A stretch of DNA of 64,000 nucleotides. Source: Eudorina sp. 2006-703-Eu-15. Taxonomy: Eukaryota > Chlorophyta > Chlorophyceae > Chlamydomonadales > Volvocaceae. Every line of letters begins with the position of its first letter. The first letter of the stretch is position 1. Location: contig BDSI01000001.1 of the NCBI GenBank assembly GCA_003117195.1, positions 1 to 64,000 on the forward strand, read 5' to 3'. The position numbers were made by a program, and so were the translations under genes. Below, in pieces: positions 22,501 to 32,400 of the stretch. The notes beneath the pieces were generated by a model. It ran no database searches, was not told where the DNA came from, and worked only from the letters and a program-made list of their open reading frames with translations.

Positions 22501-25500
22501 CCCCAGCCCCCAGCCCCAGCCCCCAGCCCCAGCCCCCAGCCCCAGCCCCCAGCCCCCAGCCCCCAGCCCCCAGCCCCCAGCCCCGCCAGCAGCCCCGCCA
22601 GCAGCCCCGCCAGCAGCCCCAGCCCGCTCCTCCGCCCGTCTCGGGCACCCGTCCGGTCCGGACACCGCCACAAGCCCTCGCCGGCGCCACAATCCCCTCG
22701 CCACCGCCGTACCTCGCCCCTGCCGTACCTCGCCCCCGCCGTACCTCGCCCCGCCGTACCTCGCCCCCGCCGTACCTGCCACCTACCCTGGCCCCCCTAG
22801 GGTTTCTGCACATACACAGACCCCCCCTCCCCCTCCGGCAGTGCGGCCCCTCACCTCCAGCCCCGGCCGTGGTAGTCCGGGTGGTCGGGTGCGGGCGCCT
22901 CCGCCTGACCGACCCGGTTCCCCTCCCCATCCCCCTCGTCGCCGTCCTCGTCTTCGTAGTCGGACTCCGCGTCTGCCCCGCCATCTGCGGGGTGCATGTG
23001 GCGGCAGGGGTGGCGGCAGGGGTGGCGGCAGGGGTGGCGGCAGGGTGGCGGCAGGGTTGGCGGCAGGGTTGGCGGCAGGGGTGGCGGCAGGGGCAGAGGC
23101 AGGGGTGGCGGTAGGGTTGGCGGCAGGGGTGGCGGCAGGGGTGGCGGCAGGGGTGGCAGCAGGGGTGGCGGCAGGGGCGGAGGCAGGGGTGGCGGTAGGG
23201 GTGACGGCAGGGGTGGCAGCAGGGGTGGCGGCAGGGGCGGAGGCAGGGGTGGCGGCAGGGGTGGCGGCAGGGGTGGCGGCAGGGGTGGCGGCAGGGGTGG
23301 CGGCAGGGGCGGAGGCAGGGGTGGCGGTAGGGGCGGAGGCAGGGGTGGCGGCAGGGGTGGCGGACACACCGCTGTTGGCAGACCCGTCCCGTGTGTTGGC
23401 ACCCAACCCCCGAAGCAGGGACCCCCCGATGTGTATCGTCCATGGGGCTGGAGCGCGGCAATCTGGATGGCCACACACGGGCACATGCACTCATCCAGAC
23501 GGTGCTGTGTCCCGACTCTGCAGGTACAGCAGGCATAGCAGGCACAGCACGGACCCCACGCCGCTGTGGCGAGCCCTAATCCCCCTCCCCTCCCCGCCTC
23601 CCTCCCTCCCTCCCTCCCCGCCTCCCTCCCGCCTTGCAGCCCCTGCCGCCCCCTCGCTGCCGCCCCCTCACCCTGCAGCCCCTGCCGCCACGCCTCCAGC
23701 TTGCCCCGCTCCTCCGCCAGCTCCTCCGCCTTCCGGCGGTCCACCTCCTGCCGCTTGCGCCGGTCCATGTCCATGGAGCGCTGCGTGGCGTTCCTGCGGG
23801 TTGGGTTTCGGAGCGTGGGGGCCGGGGGGTCGGGGGCGGGACGGAGTGCAGGAGAACGGGGGGGAGGGGGTCCCCCCCCGGGTTGGAACACGCAAGCCCC
23901 AAGCGAGCCCAGGACAGAGGGAGGGGGCCGCCGTCTGAAGCGCGCAACGAGCCCGGCGCGAGGCCGGCACTCGTAAGGTTCCCCGCATGCGTCAATAGGG
24001 ACAGCGAAACCGCGAAACGTCACCGAATGGGGGATAGAAGTAGTAGTAGTGGTAGAAGTAGTAGTGGTCCGGGGGGTCGATGTCGCAGTTGAAGGACCCC
24101 CAACCCCCCCAACCCCCGCGCTCCTCGGGACCGGACCCCAACGCGCCCAGGAACCTGGCCACCCCCACCCTCAAACCCCGCCCTCCGATCGGACACCCCT
24201 ACTCCTCCCCCCCCCCCGCAGCGCAGTTTGAAAATGTCAACCAATGTCCTACACCTCCCCCCCCAACCCCCCCTCCCGGCACCCGGTTAGTTCTTCGGGT
24301 TTATTTCTTATTATTTATATATTTCTTAAATATAATATTTCGGTTATAATACTAAATAAATAATATTAAAATTAACTCCCGGCACCCGGGTCACACCCGG
24401 TCCACTCACTTGTCCTCCTGCTGCCTGCGAGCCACCCGGGCCTTACGCGCCTCCTCCAGCTCCTGATAGGCCCGGTCGATGGAGGCGTTGCGCCGCTGGG
24501 CGAGATGCGCCTTGTCACCCGAGGCGGCCAGGCAGCCCCACAGGCCGGGCTCGCGCTGGCAAGGGAGGGGAGGGGGAGGGGAGGACAGGGGGAGGGGTAT
24601 AGCGTATAGGAGGTTGGTGAACATACCACCCAAAGGGGTAAGAGGAGGGCGGGGAGGCACCACCGCGGGCGGAGCCGGGGGAGGGCGGGGGGAGAGGGAC
24701 GGCGACGTGGGCGGAGCCGGGGTTAAATTGAAAAACGAAATACACCCGGCGGAGCCGGGGGAGGGCGGGGAAAGGGACGGCGACGTGGGTGGAGCCGGGG
24801 GAGGGCGGGGAAAGGGACGGCGACGTGGGCGGAGCCGGGGGAGGGCGGGGAAAGGGACGGCGACGTGGGTGGAGCTGGGGGAGGGCGGGGAAAGGGACGG
24901 CGACGTGGGCGGAGCGGGGGGAGGGCGGGGAAAGGGACGGCGACGTGGGCGGAGTCGGGGGAGGGCGGGCGGAGGACAGGCAAGGGGAATAGGGACTCGG
25001 GCGGCGGCAGGTGACTGGGTGCAGTCGGGGCCGCGGGCCACAAGGCGCGCGCAGCGAGCCTGGATCCAGCGGCATCGGGACCTGAAAGCCCGGACGCCGG
25101 ATCCGCGCACTGGTCCGCCAGGTCCCTCAGGCAGGCCCTCAGGCGGGCCCCCGCCAGATCCCGGAGGCGGGGCGGGCCCAGATCCCTAGATCCCTATTCT
25201 TGGGATCTGGGGCCCTCCCAGTAGGCAGCCGTGAAGGCGGCCCCGTGGCGAGGCGGACCGCCGCCCGGGAGCCGCGCCCGGCTGGCTTCCGTGGCAGGAT
25301 GGAGCGGGGCGCTGCGACGCTCGAGGCGGGGTCTGCCGGGAAGCTCTCCGGGGCGGGGAGGCTCCCACCTTAAACAGCTTGAAGACGACCGCGCCGGGGA
25401 TAACGGTGGCGGAGCTGCGGCTGTCGTCCACATCTTTGTGCAGATCGAGAGCGAAGAGGTAGGGCGGGCAGTTGACCTTGAGGAAGGCGTCGGTGGCGAA

Positions 25501-25596
25501 GACGTCCGCTTTGGCGCGCGAGACCCCCGGGACGTCAACAGTGACTTCCAGGGTAGCCTCCGTCTCGGACCATGTAAATTGTGGCGTGATTGGCAT
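16510..25596 (-). CDS. PF23: Dynein axonemal assembly factor 4 (DYX1C1 / PF23)
   Basis: Exons in transcript order: 25369-25596, 24410-24555, 23672-23793, 22855-22984, 21812-22181, 21385-21500, 20930-21088, 18965-19186, 18622-18729, 18033-18103, 16510-17420. They encode 860 residues with consistent phases. Residues 1-76 are a p23/CS domain (FTWSETEATLEVTVDVPG, then LKVNCPPYLF). A charged helix follows (about 95-165, RRKRQEVDRRKAEELAEERG), then an acidic stretch near 175-190. The DYX-box-like VTFTKLETGHLPAREQ lies near 305-325. About six TPR units follow from residue 355, for example KDKGDDMFRAGNY and AAFSNRAACNLVLERYGAA. The human protein is about 420 residues; the extra length is a Gly10 loop inside one TPR and a low-complexity Ala/Pro/Gly/Ser C-terminal tail of about 200 residues. 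The protein acts in the cytoplasm as an HSP90 co-chaperone-like factor in preassembly of axonemal dynein arms. Confidence 0.93.
17784..17819 (-). mobile_element. Micro-insertion with 10-bp target-site duplication
   Basis: The 16-bp block AATGAATGAATGAACG (17794-17809) is flanked by perfect copies of TCCTTTCCTG at 17784-17793 and 17810-17819. Read on the minus strand the block is CGTTCATTCATTCATT, the same tail as the longer retroposon at 42143-42391. It lies in the last intron of DNAAF4. Confidence 0.75.
19435..20913. mobile_element. Insertion bounded by 53-bp direct repeats in a DNAAF4 intron
   Basis: Identical 53-bp copies lie at 19435-19487 and 20861-20913, starting GTAACTTGGGTCGCGTATTG. 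They bracket about 1.37 kb that is unlike the surrounding intron and contains a reverse-transcriptase-like frame on the opposite strand. The right copy lies only 16 bp from the donor of exon 20930-21088. A retroelement remnant with terminal repeats, possibly Penelope-like, fits; a duplicated intron segment flanking a LINE fragment is an alternative. Confidence 0.6.
19713..20006 (+). pseudogene. Retroelement reverse-transcriptase C-terminal fragment
   Basis: A 97-residue frame reads NIFTGQFHRLRRVVTDVDHF followed by LVLSLEAQGYPRRQLLAKF. The pattern of an RR block, then DxxxF, then a short helix ending in RGYP/QGYP is what follows the catalytic palm in LINE and Penelope-type reverse transcriptases. 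No YxDD palm motif is present, so it is a truncated relic. Family assignment is by pattern only. Confidence 0.5.
22389..22625. repeat. CAGCCCC minisatellite in an intron
   Basis: Irregular 6/7-bp units (CAGCCC, CAGCCCC) ending in a few CCAGCAGCCCCG units, in the 22182-22854 intron of DNAAF4. It is followed to about 22780 by repeats of CGTACCTCGCCCC. Confidence 0.9.
22990..23370. repeat. 12-bp minisatellite in an intron
   Basis: About 31 units of GGTGGCGGCAGG with GGAGGCAGG and GGTGGCAGCAGG variants. It begins a few bases from the acceptor of DNAAF4 exon 22855-22984. The 12-bp period keeps all frames open and produces several spurious long proteins. Confidence 0.93.
24273..24389. mobile_element. 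AT-rich 89-bp insertion with 14-bp target-site duplication
   Basis: Perfect copies of CTCCCGGCACCCGG at 24273-24286 and 24376-24389 bracket 89 bp that is nearly all A and T, inside a GC-rich DNAAF4 intron. Base composition is organelle-like or typical of an AT-rich filler or retroposon. No frame is present. Confidence 0.75.
24655..24970. repeat. 40-bp minisatellite in DNAAF4 intron 1
   Basis: About seven copies of a 40-bp unit containing GGAGGGCGGGGAAAGGGACG. Near 24720-24750 a short AT-rich block (TTAAATTGAAAAACGAAAT) interrupts the array. Confidence 0.9.
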
Positions 25597-25973
25597 TATT
25601 TTTTTGGCTTTGAGGGTCCTTGCGGTGAAGACAGAGAATTCTCAACACATAATCTCAACGGTAACCAGTAAAGTGCCCGAGGGAGCCCGCAATAATAGAA
25701 CAGATTGATTATATACAGTGGTCATTGCTGTCGCTTCAGCAGGCTGACGCTCAATGAGAAGTGTGGTAACCGCCTGGGACGAGAAAGCTCGCGAGCCCGT
25801 ACACGCCGGCGCTTAGAGCAATACGCCTAGGCAATAAAGGGAGAGTTGCACGTTCTATATTACACCAGTGTATACGCATTATTTCAGCATTCATTGCTTG
25901 CCTCTGCATCACCTAAGATATCCGCAGCAAGGAAGTTGCATCGCCTTTCTTTATCCTCAAGGCTTTGTGCAAC
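25597..25973. promoter_or_regulatory. Shared divergent promoter region
   Basis: 377 bp separate the start codons of DNAAF4 (minus) and the 137-residue gene (plus), so both 5' UTRs and promoters must fit here. A TATA-like ATTATATACA lies near 25708. The layout suggests co-regulation of two ciliary genes, which is an inference. Confidence 0.55.
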
Positions 25974-26977
25974 ATGTCAGCTACCCTCGGAAAGGAGACG
26001 GGCACCGTCACCCAGTACAACCAGCCGGCGTTTGTTTCGCAGCGGCTGACGGGCGCGTTCTGCTCCCAATTTGAGATGAACAACCTGCCGTCTCACAAGT
26101 ATGAGACGTTGCCAATCAAGCAGGGACACCTACCAGGTAGGGTATCACACAGAATGCCATGAAGTAGAAGCACGAAGATGCCGTTAGGTGGCAGGTGCAC
26201 TGCTACTTGAGACTAGATAAACTCACGTCGCCTTCGTCTATTTCACCATCAGGGTACATGGGGCACGTCCCTGGTGGAGTCGACGCTATCGCGCAGCGCA
26301 AGTCGCAAGCGGCCCTTCACACGGTAAGCTGCGCGCCCGCCAGGTCCGCCAAGAAACGTACCTACCACCGGCTCGCAACATACCTATGAGCGCGGAATCC
26401 ATCCGTACCTTCACACGCTACGCAAGCTGCTAGATTGCAGCCCGACCGCTTCGGTGTCTCCCTCCTGCCGCTTGTCTAAGGATGGAACGGCCGCGGCAAC
26501 CCACCTTCACCCCTTCAACCCCCTGCACCCGCAGTACAACCACATGGCGACCGCGTCCACGCTCCCCAAGGGGGCTCCGCAGACGGATATGTCACTCGTG
26601 GACTTGCGGCCGGAGCAGCGCAGTATGGCGAAAGTCTACATGTGAGTGGCAGGGCCACGGCGGCATGCGCCATGCCACGGCGGCGGTACCCTACCGTACC
26701 GTACCGTGCTTGAGAAATCGCTACGGGGGCCAGAGCACCCGGGCCGATGAGCCGCCTCTCAGTTTTCACCCCCACAATGACTACACTTCATGACCACCTG
26801 GCGTGCATGCGTTGTTCCATGCTCTTTTTATCCTTTCCTGAGTCCTGCACGCCCTGTTTTCACGGTGATGTGCCGGTCCCCCCGGGGATGTTTTTCTGTT
26901 GCAGGTATGCCGAGCACGCCAAGACCGATTTCCTCAAGTTCCCCACACCGAAGACCTTTGACCATCGCCGCAGCTAA
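25974..26977 (+). CDS. Small probable ciliary protein, 137 residues, 4 exons
   Basis: Exons 25974-26136, 26253-26323, 26535-26641 and 26905-26977 join in phase to 137 codons plus stop, all with canonical GT-AG borders. The start MSATLGKETG follows GTGCAAC. The protein has no signal peptide or membrane segment. It contains GYMGHVPGG (residues about 55-63), formed across the first splice junction and resembling the GYxGHxP motif of ciliary doublet-microtubule inner proteins of the FAM166/CIMIP2 type. It ends KFPTPKTFDHRRS. Small size, Tyr/His/Pro-rich turns and head-to-head placement with a dynein assembly factor support an axonemal role. The family is not identified with certainty. Confidence 0.75.
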
Positions 26978-29494
26978 GGGGGGATGCCGACTCTTCCGCT
27001 GCTGCCGTTCCCCATGCCCCGTGCGAGCACCGGAAAGAAACCGTGTTGGGTTGCCTGTCAGCTCGAGCAGGGAGCAGGGTGCAAACGAAGCGGCAGGCTG
27101 GGCAAGCTGGATGGGTTGGGATTGGGGGATTGTGCAGGACTGTCCATGTATCAGATACACACGGAGGCGCGATGCTTGCCCTGGCGGGCGGGCCCAAGGA
27201 ACACGGTCCTTCCTCTGACTGAATACTGACGACAAGTAAGGGGTAACTGCGAATCCCCAAGCACTGTGGCCCGGGCGCAAACACACCGGTAGGGTGCAGG
27301 ATCGTTAGGCAGGAGGAGGTCATTGACAGTGGGTGCACGTGGGCGGTTGATGCAACCGCACGTGACAGCTAGGTAGGATGTAGCAAGGACATGACTCGGA
27401 CGCGGCCGGCCTGACTCGACGTATGATTAATGTTTGCAACACGGCGGGATGTGCTGGGGGCGCTGTGGATGAGATGCCAGGTGTCGAGCAGCTGGGGTCG
27501 TGCTGGACGTGCAGCGTCGCTACTGCTGCTGCTGTGGCGGCGGCGGCTGCGGTGACTGCCGCTGCTGTCCGCTGTAATGTGCACGGGGCATATGTGTGCG
27601 CGCGTGTGAGTGTGAGTGTGCGGTGGTATTGTGACCGGTTGCGTGGCGTATTCACTCGGTCTCTGCACCGTGGCTTCCACAATGCGGGCTCTTCGAAGTT
27701 GTTTTCGTCGAGGCTTCGAGGGCCGGGTGACTGTTGTTGCGTATTAGGTTTCGCGTGCGAACAGTGCAGATTGGCACGTGCGAGCGTTGGATTTAATGGT
27801 TGATGTGTTTCGCCTTGGTCACCTAGGCCACAGGTCAGGCAGAAACTTGTTGCTGTTGTTTTTCCAATTGTTGCCAGTCCCTCGGAGGGATAAGTGAGGA
27901 CCGACAGGGCCGGATAGGGACTGATCGCTGAATCAGCAGCCGGAACGCAGTTGCGCTTTGTAAGCCCCTGCCTCTCGAGCCCAATGCATCGGGATGGATC
28001 ACGTCTGCCTTGCCCCATTACACTGTTGTGGCAGTCATTCATTGCGTTTTGGTGCGTGGGTGCCTCGCCGCTTTGCCGGCGGGGTCCCGGGGAGGTACAG
28101 CGGATCTCGGGGTAGATTTCTTGAAGGTCATGTACGGAAAGTACGGTACATGCCAAATATCTGCGTCCTGAGGGCCCGCTGTGACCGCGTTGGCGACCTC
28201 CATCGTGTCACTACATCGTATGTAACCGTCACAGGTCCGTGTCCCAGCAAGGTGTGGGTCTGCGGGGGGTGAGAGGGTGGTTTTGCGTGTGGGTGTGAAG
28301 GGAGTGTGGATGTGCGTGAGAAGTCCGATAGAGCTTCAGGATTAAATCCTCGCAGCGCCTTTTTTGTTACACGCTAGGAAAAATTTAGCGCCGCCGCGGG
28401 TATGCGGTGGCCATGCTACGGGCTGTAGTGGCCGTTAGACGCACACAGAAACGCATCCGTGTAGCCCAAATCATAAAAAAATTGACGCTGTTCGACTGAA
28501 GACTATTAATTATGACGGGAAAAAGCAACGCCCATCGCAAAGTAGTTCTCCTGTCTAACTCAGCTATGTACGGCATGCAGCGCATTTTGCCCAATGAAAG
28601 GTTTCCACATGGAAGATGAATGAATTAAATACATTGTTACCACAAATGACGTGTTGGACATACTTGGTGGTACTTGCAGAAGCGAAGTGCGGCGCTATAG
28701 AGAAGTTCCGAAAAACTGCAGTACGGCGGATCCGAAATTTTGCGTCAATCTGTTAGAGTCTCCCTACCTACAGTTTATGTTCACGAATCAGGCTTGTGTG
28801 GAGAAGGATGCAATCGAAATAATAGTGTAATTTAACCAGGCAGCTGCGCTGAGTACTCATTCATTCAGGACTCACGAGAAAGGGGGGGCCAGCCCAAGAG
28901 GCTGACTCGATGAAATTTTTGTCGATTGAGCAACAACATTGCCTCGCTTGAAATGCGGTATTGACCTCAAGAGTCAGTTTGGACACGCCGGGTGCAATTG
29001 TTGCCAGACCCCCTTGGTCCACGGACAGAACGCTCACGACTTGTCCATACGCTTTGTGACTTGAACGTTGAATATCATGGTGTTCGAGTCGCCAGCTGCT
29101 GTTCGGCTTGTGGTCAGCCGCAAGCACAGTCCGTGGACCATGGAGCGCGACCGGAAGAAGAGCAAGGCCCACTTGGGCTCGCCAGAGCCTCTGTCTGAAG
29201 AAATTGAAGAGGAGGCTGAGGACGAGGAGCCTGATGATCATGGTGCGACGAAAAAGTCTTGCTTTGGTCAGGTCACGACGACGACAGCTTCCAGTCTTGG
29301 TCAGGAGCGACTGCGTCGCCCCGAGGGCTTGGATTACCTCAACATGCTTTTCATTATCTTTATCCTGCTCATGAGGACACGGCTGGGGATTTCTTGGTCG
29401 CGCTGAGACGGCGACGGATGACCTGCTCTTGCACGTTTTGAGAGCAATTTCTACCGGACGACACGCCAGCCGGCCGCTACCCATTCATGCAGAT
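26978..29494 (+). other. 3' flank of the 137-residue gene and spacer
   Basis: The nearest plus-strand TGTAA after the stop is at 27573-27577, giving a possible 0.6-kb 3' UTR. From 28861 to 29484 two frames overlap on opposite strands (207 and 112 residues). Neither shows a recognisable domain, so neither is annotated. The region just before 29495 would be the 5' UTR and promoter of the next gene. Confidence 0.45.
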
Positions 29495-32400
29495 ATGACG
29501 GAGCAGGAAGCGCAAGTCCTCGCTTGCCTGGGGCAGCTCAACGTTGGCAGCTCGCTTGCGAATCAGGGAGAAGACGCTGACGGCGCTGCTCTCTCCAGGG
29601 CAGGTTCCTTACCAGACGGTAGGCAGCGCCGGTATGGAGCCCGGCTTGTGCAACCACGTGCGACCGTCGTTGTCCCTGCTGCACGCTACCGCAGGGCAAC
29701 GGCGGAAACTGCGCGGGTCGCGTGCACTGTCTGCGAGTTATCACAACCGGCTCCGATCCTGCTTGCTTAACGACAAAGGCAGTCCCCTTCCGCACAGCTC
29801 CAAGTCGTACACAGGAGGTGCAGCTGTTGGCCAGGAAAACACCGCGCCGGTGATGTTCGGTCCTGTCATGTTCGGGGAACAGTCCAAGTGCTGGTGCGTG
29901 CGCCCGTTATCCCACATTCTGATGTCCAAGTACTGGTGCGCGTGTCTGCTTACACGTGCCTCGTGGCGTCGTGCATGTTCCGCGCAGCAGCACCTTCCGT
30001 TCCGCACGTCCAGCGTCGTATCTTTGGCTGGGCTCACCAAGCTTTCCTCCCCCTCCTCCTTTACCCCCCTCCTCCTTTCCCCTCTCCTCCTCCTCTCCCC
30101 CCTTCCTGCTTCTCCTCCCCCTCCTTCTCCTCGGAGTCCGAGCACGCTCCTGACGCGTCCTGGTGTAGATCCTGGTTCCCCGGCGGCCCGACTGACTGGG
30201 CCTGGTGTGTGCCGGGCTGATGTGCGCGCCGCAGGGTTGGCCGGCGGCCGTCCCCACACCCTCAAGACGCGCCCTTTGGCCTCCCCGCGTACCCCCTCGG
30301 CGCCAGCGGCGTGACCCACCCGTCATCCACCTTCGCAACGCACGGCCCCGCCAAGAGCACCGCCGAAGACCAGTCCTTGCTCACCTTGACCAACTCGTCT
30401 CGCGCTGACAAGGTGCGCTCTCTCTCTCTCCTGATGCCTAGGGCCCTGTCCCCAGCGTGTGTGTGTCCTACGGTACCGCCCTCTTACACCCTCTTGCGAT
30501 GCCTCGCCGTGACACCCTGATCGCCCGGTGTGCCGCCGCCCCGCAGCTCACGCCCAGCGAAAGTCCCGCTCCCAAGGGCCGCTCGCACCGCCGCAGCTTG
30601 AGTGGCGCGAGCATCGCAGCGGCGTGCGGCCTCAACGACTCAGCGGAAGCTCTGCACGGTCCTTCTGAGCACTGCCCAGTGCAGGAGGGTCGGGGGCCCA
30701 AACCAGTCGGCGGCTTGCCGCATGCGCGCAGCGTCTCGGAGGGCTCTGCGGCGCACCGCCACGTTGGAGTGGGGCTCACGGACGCGCTCAGGCCGGGTGC
30801 TGTCGGATGCGACGATCCGAAGCTCTTCGTTTCCGGACTCACGGCAACGCCCAGCCCCAAAGGCTCCTCCGCCGGCGATGCAGGGGACTGCGACGCGTCC
30901 AAGGCCGCCAACCAGACCTCCCGCGCTCTCGCTGCCGCTCCCCGCTCGCCATCCTCCGCCTCAGCGGCGTCTCCTGCACCCACAACCTCGCCCGCCTTCG
31001 TGTCCAAGTACGGCATCGCTGCGTTTGGTGTCCCAGCGTCCGTGCAGTCATGCTTCGCCGATCCGACAGGTTCTGCCTCTGCGCAGCCGTGGCACGGCAC
31101 CGCTGCCGCGGCCGGCTCACTCGTGACCGGGCCCCCGTCGGAGCCGATCCAGGAGACAGGTGTGCGCAGCGCCTCTGTCTCGGCCTGCCATGGAAGCGGA
31201 AATGGAAACCTCTTGCGCCCAGCGTCGACGTCTTCCGGCGATCACCGCTGGCACGCTGTGCCGTCTGGCACGGCCGGCACCGGCGTCGCGGCAGCCAGCC
31301 TCGGCAGCGGGCCACTTCTTGGGTTCGGCACGGCACCCCTGGTTGAAACCTCGTCAGGGCCCTTGCTTGGCGGCGGTCATGCTCGCCTGACCGGTCCGTC
31401 TTTCGGTGCGCACGGGACTGGAAAGGCGCTGGCTGATTCGGCGGAAGAGCTGGAGCTGCGGCGGCTGGCGCACCAGGCGCCGGACTCTTGGCCGGCGCTT
31501 CGTCACGAGTGGAGCCTGCCCGGCTCTGGTCAGCTCCTAGGGCAACCGCAGGCGTCGCAGCAGGCGCAGCCGCCAACGTCGAGTGACAGCTTCGAAATCC
31601 CGCGTCCCGCAGAGACAGGGTCGGGTGCTGCGGCGTGGAACACCGTCGCCGGCGCCGTGTCTGAGCCCCTGCCGGGTGGCCCCGCGAACGCCAGCGCGTT
31701 TGGTTCCGCGGCCTTTGACCTGGTCAGCCTCGCGCGCTCCGCCGGCGCCTTTTTGGGCAGCTCTTCCGGCTTCAGCTGCTTCAGCACGTCGGGCCATTTT
31801 TCAACCGACGCCGTTCAAGGCGCCATCGGCGGCCCGCCGGTGCCATCTTCCTCGTCGTGTCGGTGGTCTGCCGCGCCGCGCGGCGACACGTGCAGCCACC
31901 AGGGCGTCGGGCCGCTCATTAATCTTGACGACAGCAATAACAATGACAACCGCCGTAATGACGCGGACAACAGTAACAACACCAAGACCAGGGATAATAC
32001 CAGTTGCAACACTGACGACAAGGTCAACACCCACGCGAAAGATAACAGGTCTGCGTTCGCCAGTTGCTTCGCCAACGCCACGCCCTTAGGGATCGGGCCC
32101 CCGGAGCGCCGCGACGGCCGGGACGCGACGGAAGGCGGCGCGACGGAGCGGCAACCGCAACAGCCGCCGCCGCAGCACGACTGCCCCGGCCAGTTCCACA
32201 CCCCGCTGGAGCTGAGCCGCGCCGCAGTGGGTGCGGGCAGCGGCGACGTACGGGCGGAGGAGGACCAGGGCGATCGCGGTCTGGATGGCGAGGACAGCAG
32301 CTCCTGGCTGCGCACCAGCCAGCAGGCGCCCGACCCCGACGACCCCTCGAGCGCCGGCAAGTACAGCGCGGTGCTGCTGCGGCGGCTACAGGCGGCCGCG

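Noticed and set aside
22385..24023. Several 300-390-residue frames on both strands
   Set aside because: Products of the 12-bp and CAGCCCC minisatellites. Only the short DNAAF4 exons at 22855-22984 and 23672-23793 are supported.
24406..25189. Pro/Ser-rich and Gly-rich frames of about 235 residues
   Set aside because: They translate the 40-bp intron minisatellite of DNAAF4. Only 24410-24555 is an exon.
28861..29484. Overlapping frames on opposite strands (207 and 112 residues)
   Set aside because: Neither has a domain, signal or splice context. One has a hydrophobic stretch and the other an acidic one, as expected of complementary strands.
31900..32060. Asn/Asp-rich stretch considered as an intron remnant
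   Set aside because: The frame stays open and in phase with both neighbours, and low-complexity tracts are common in this protein.
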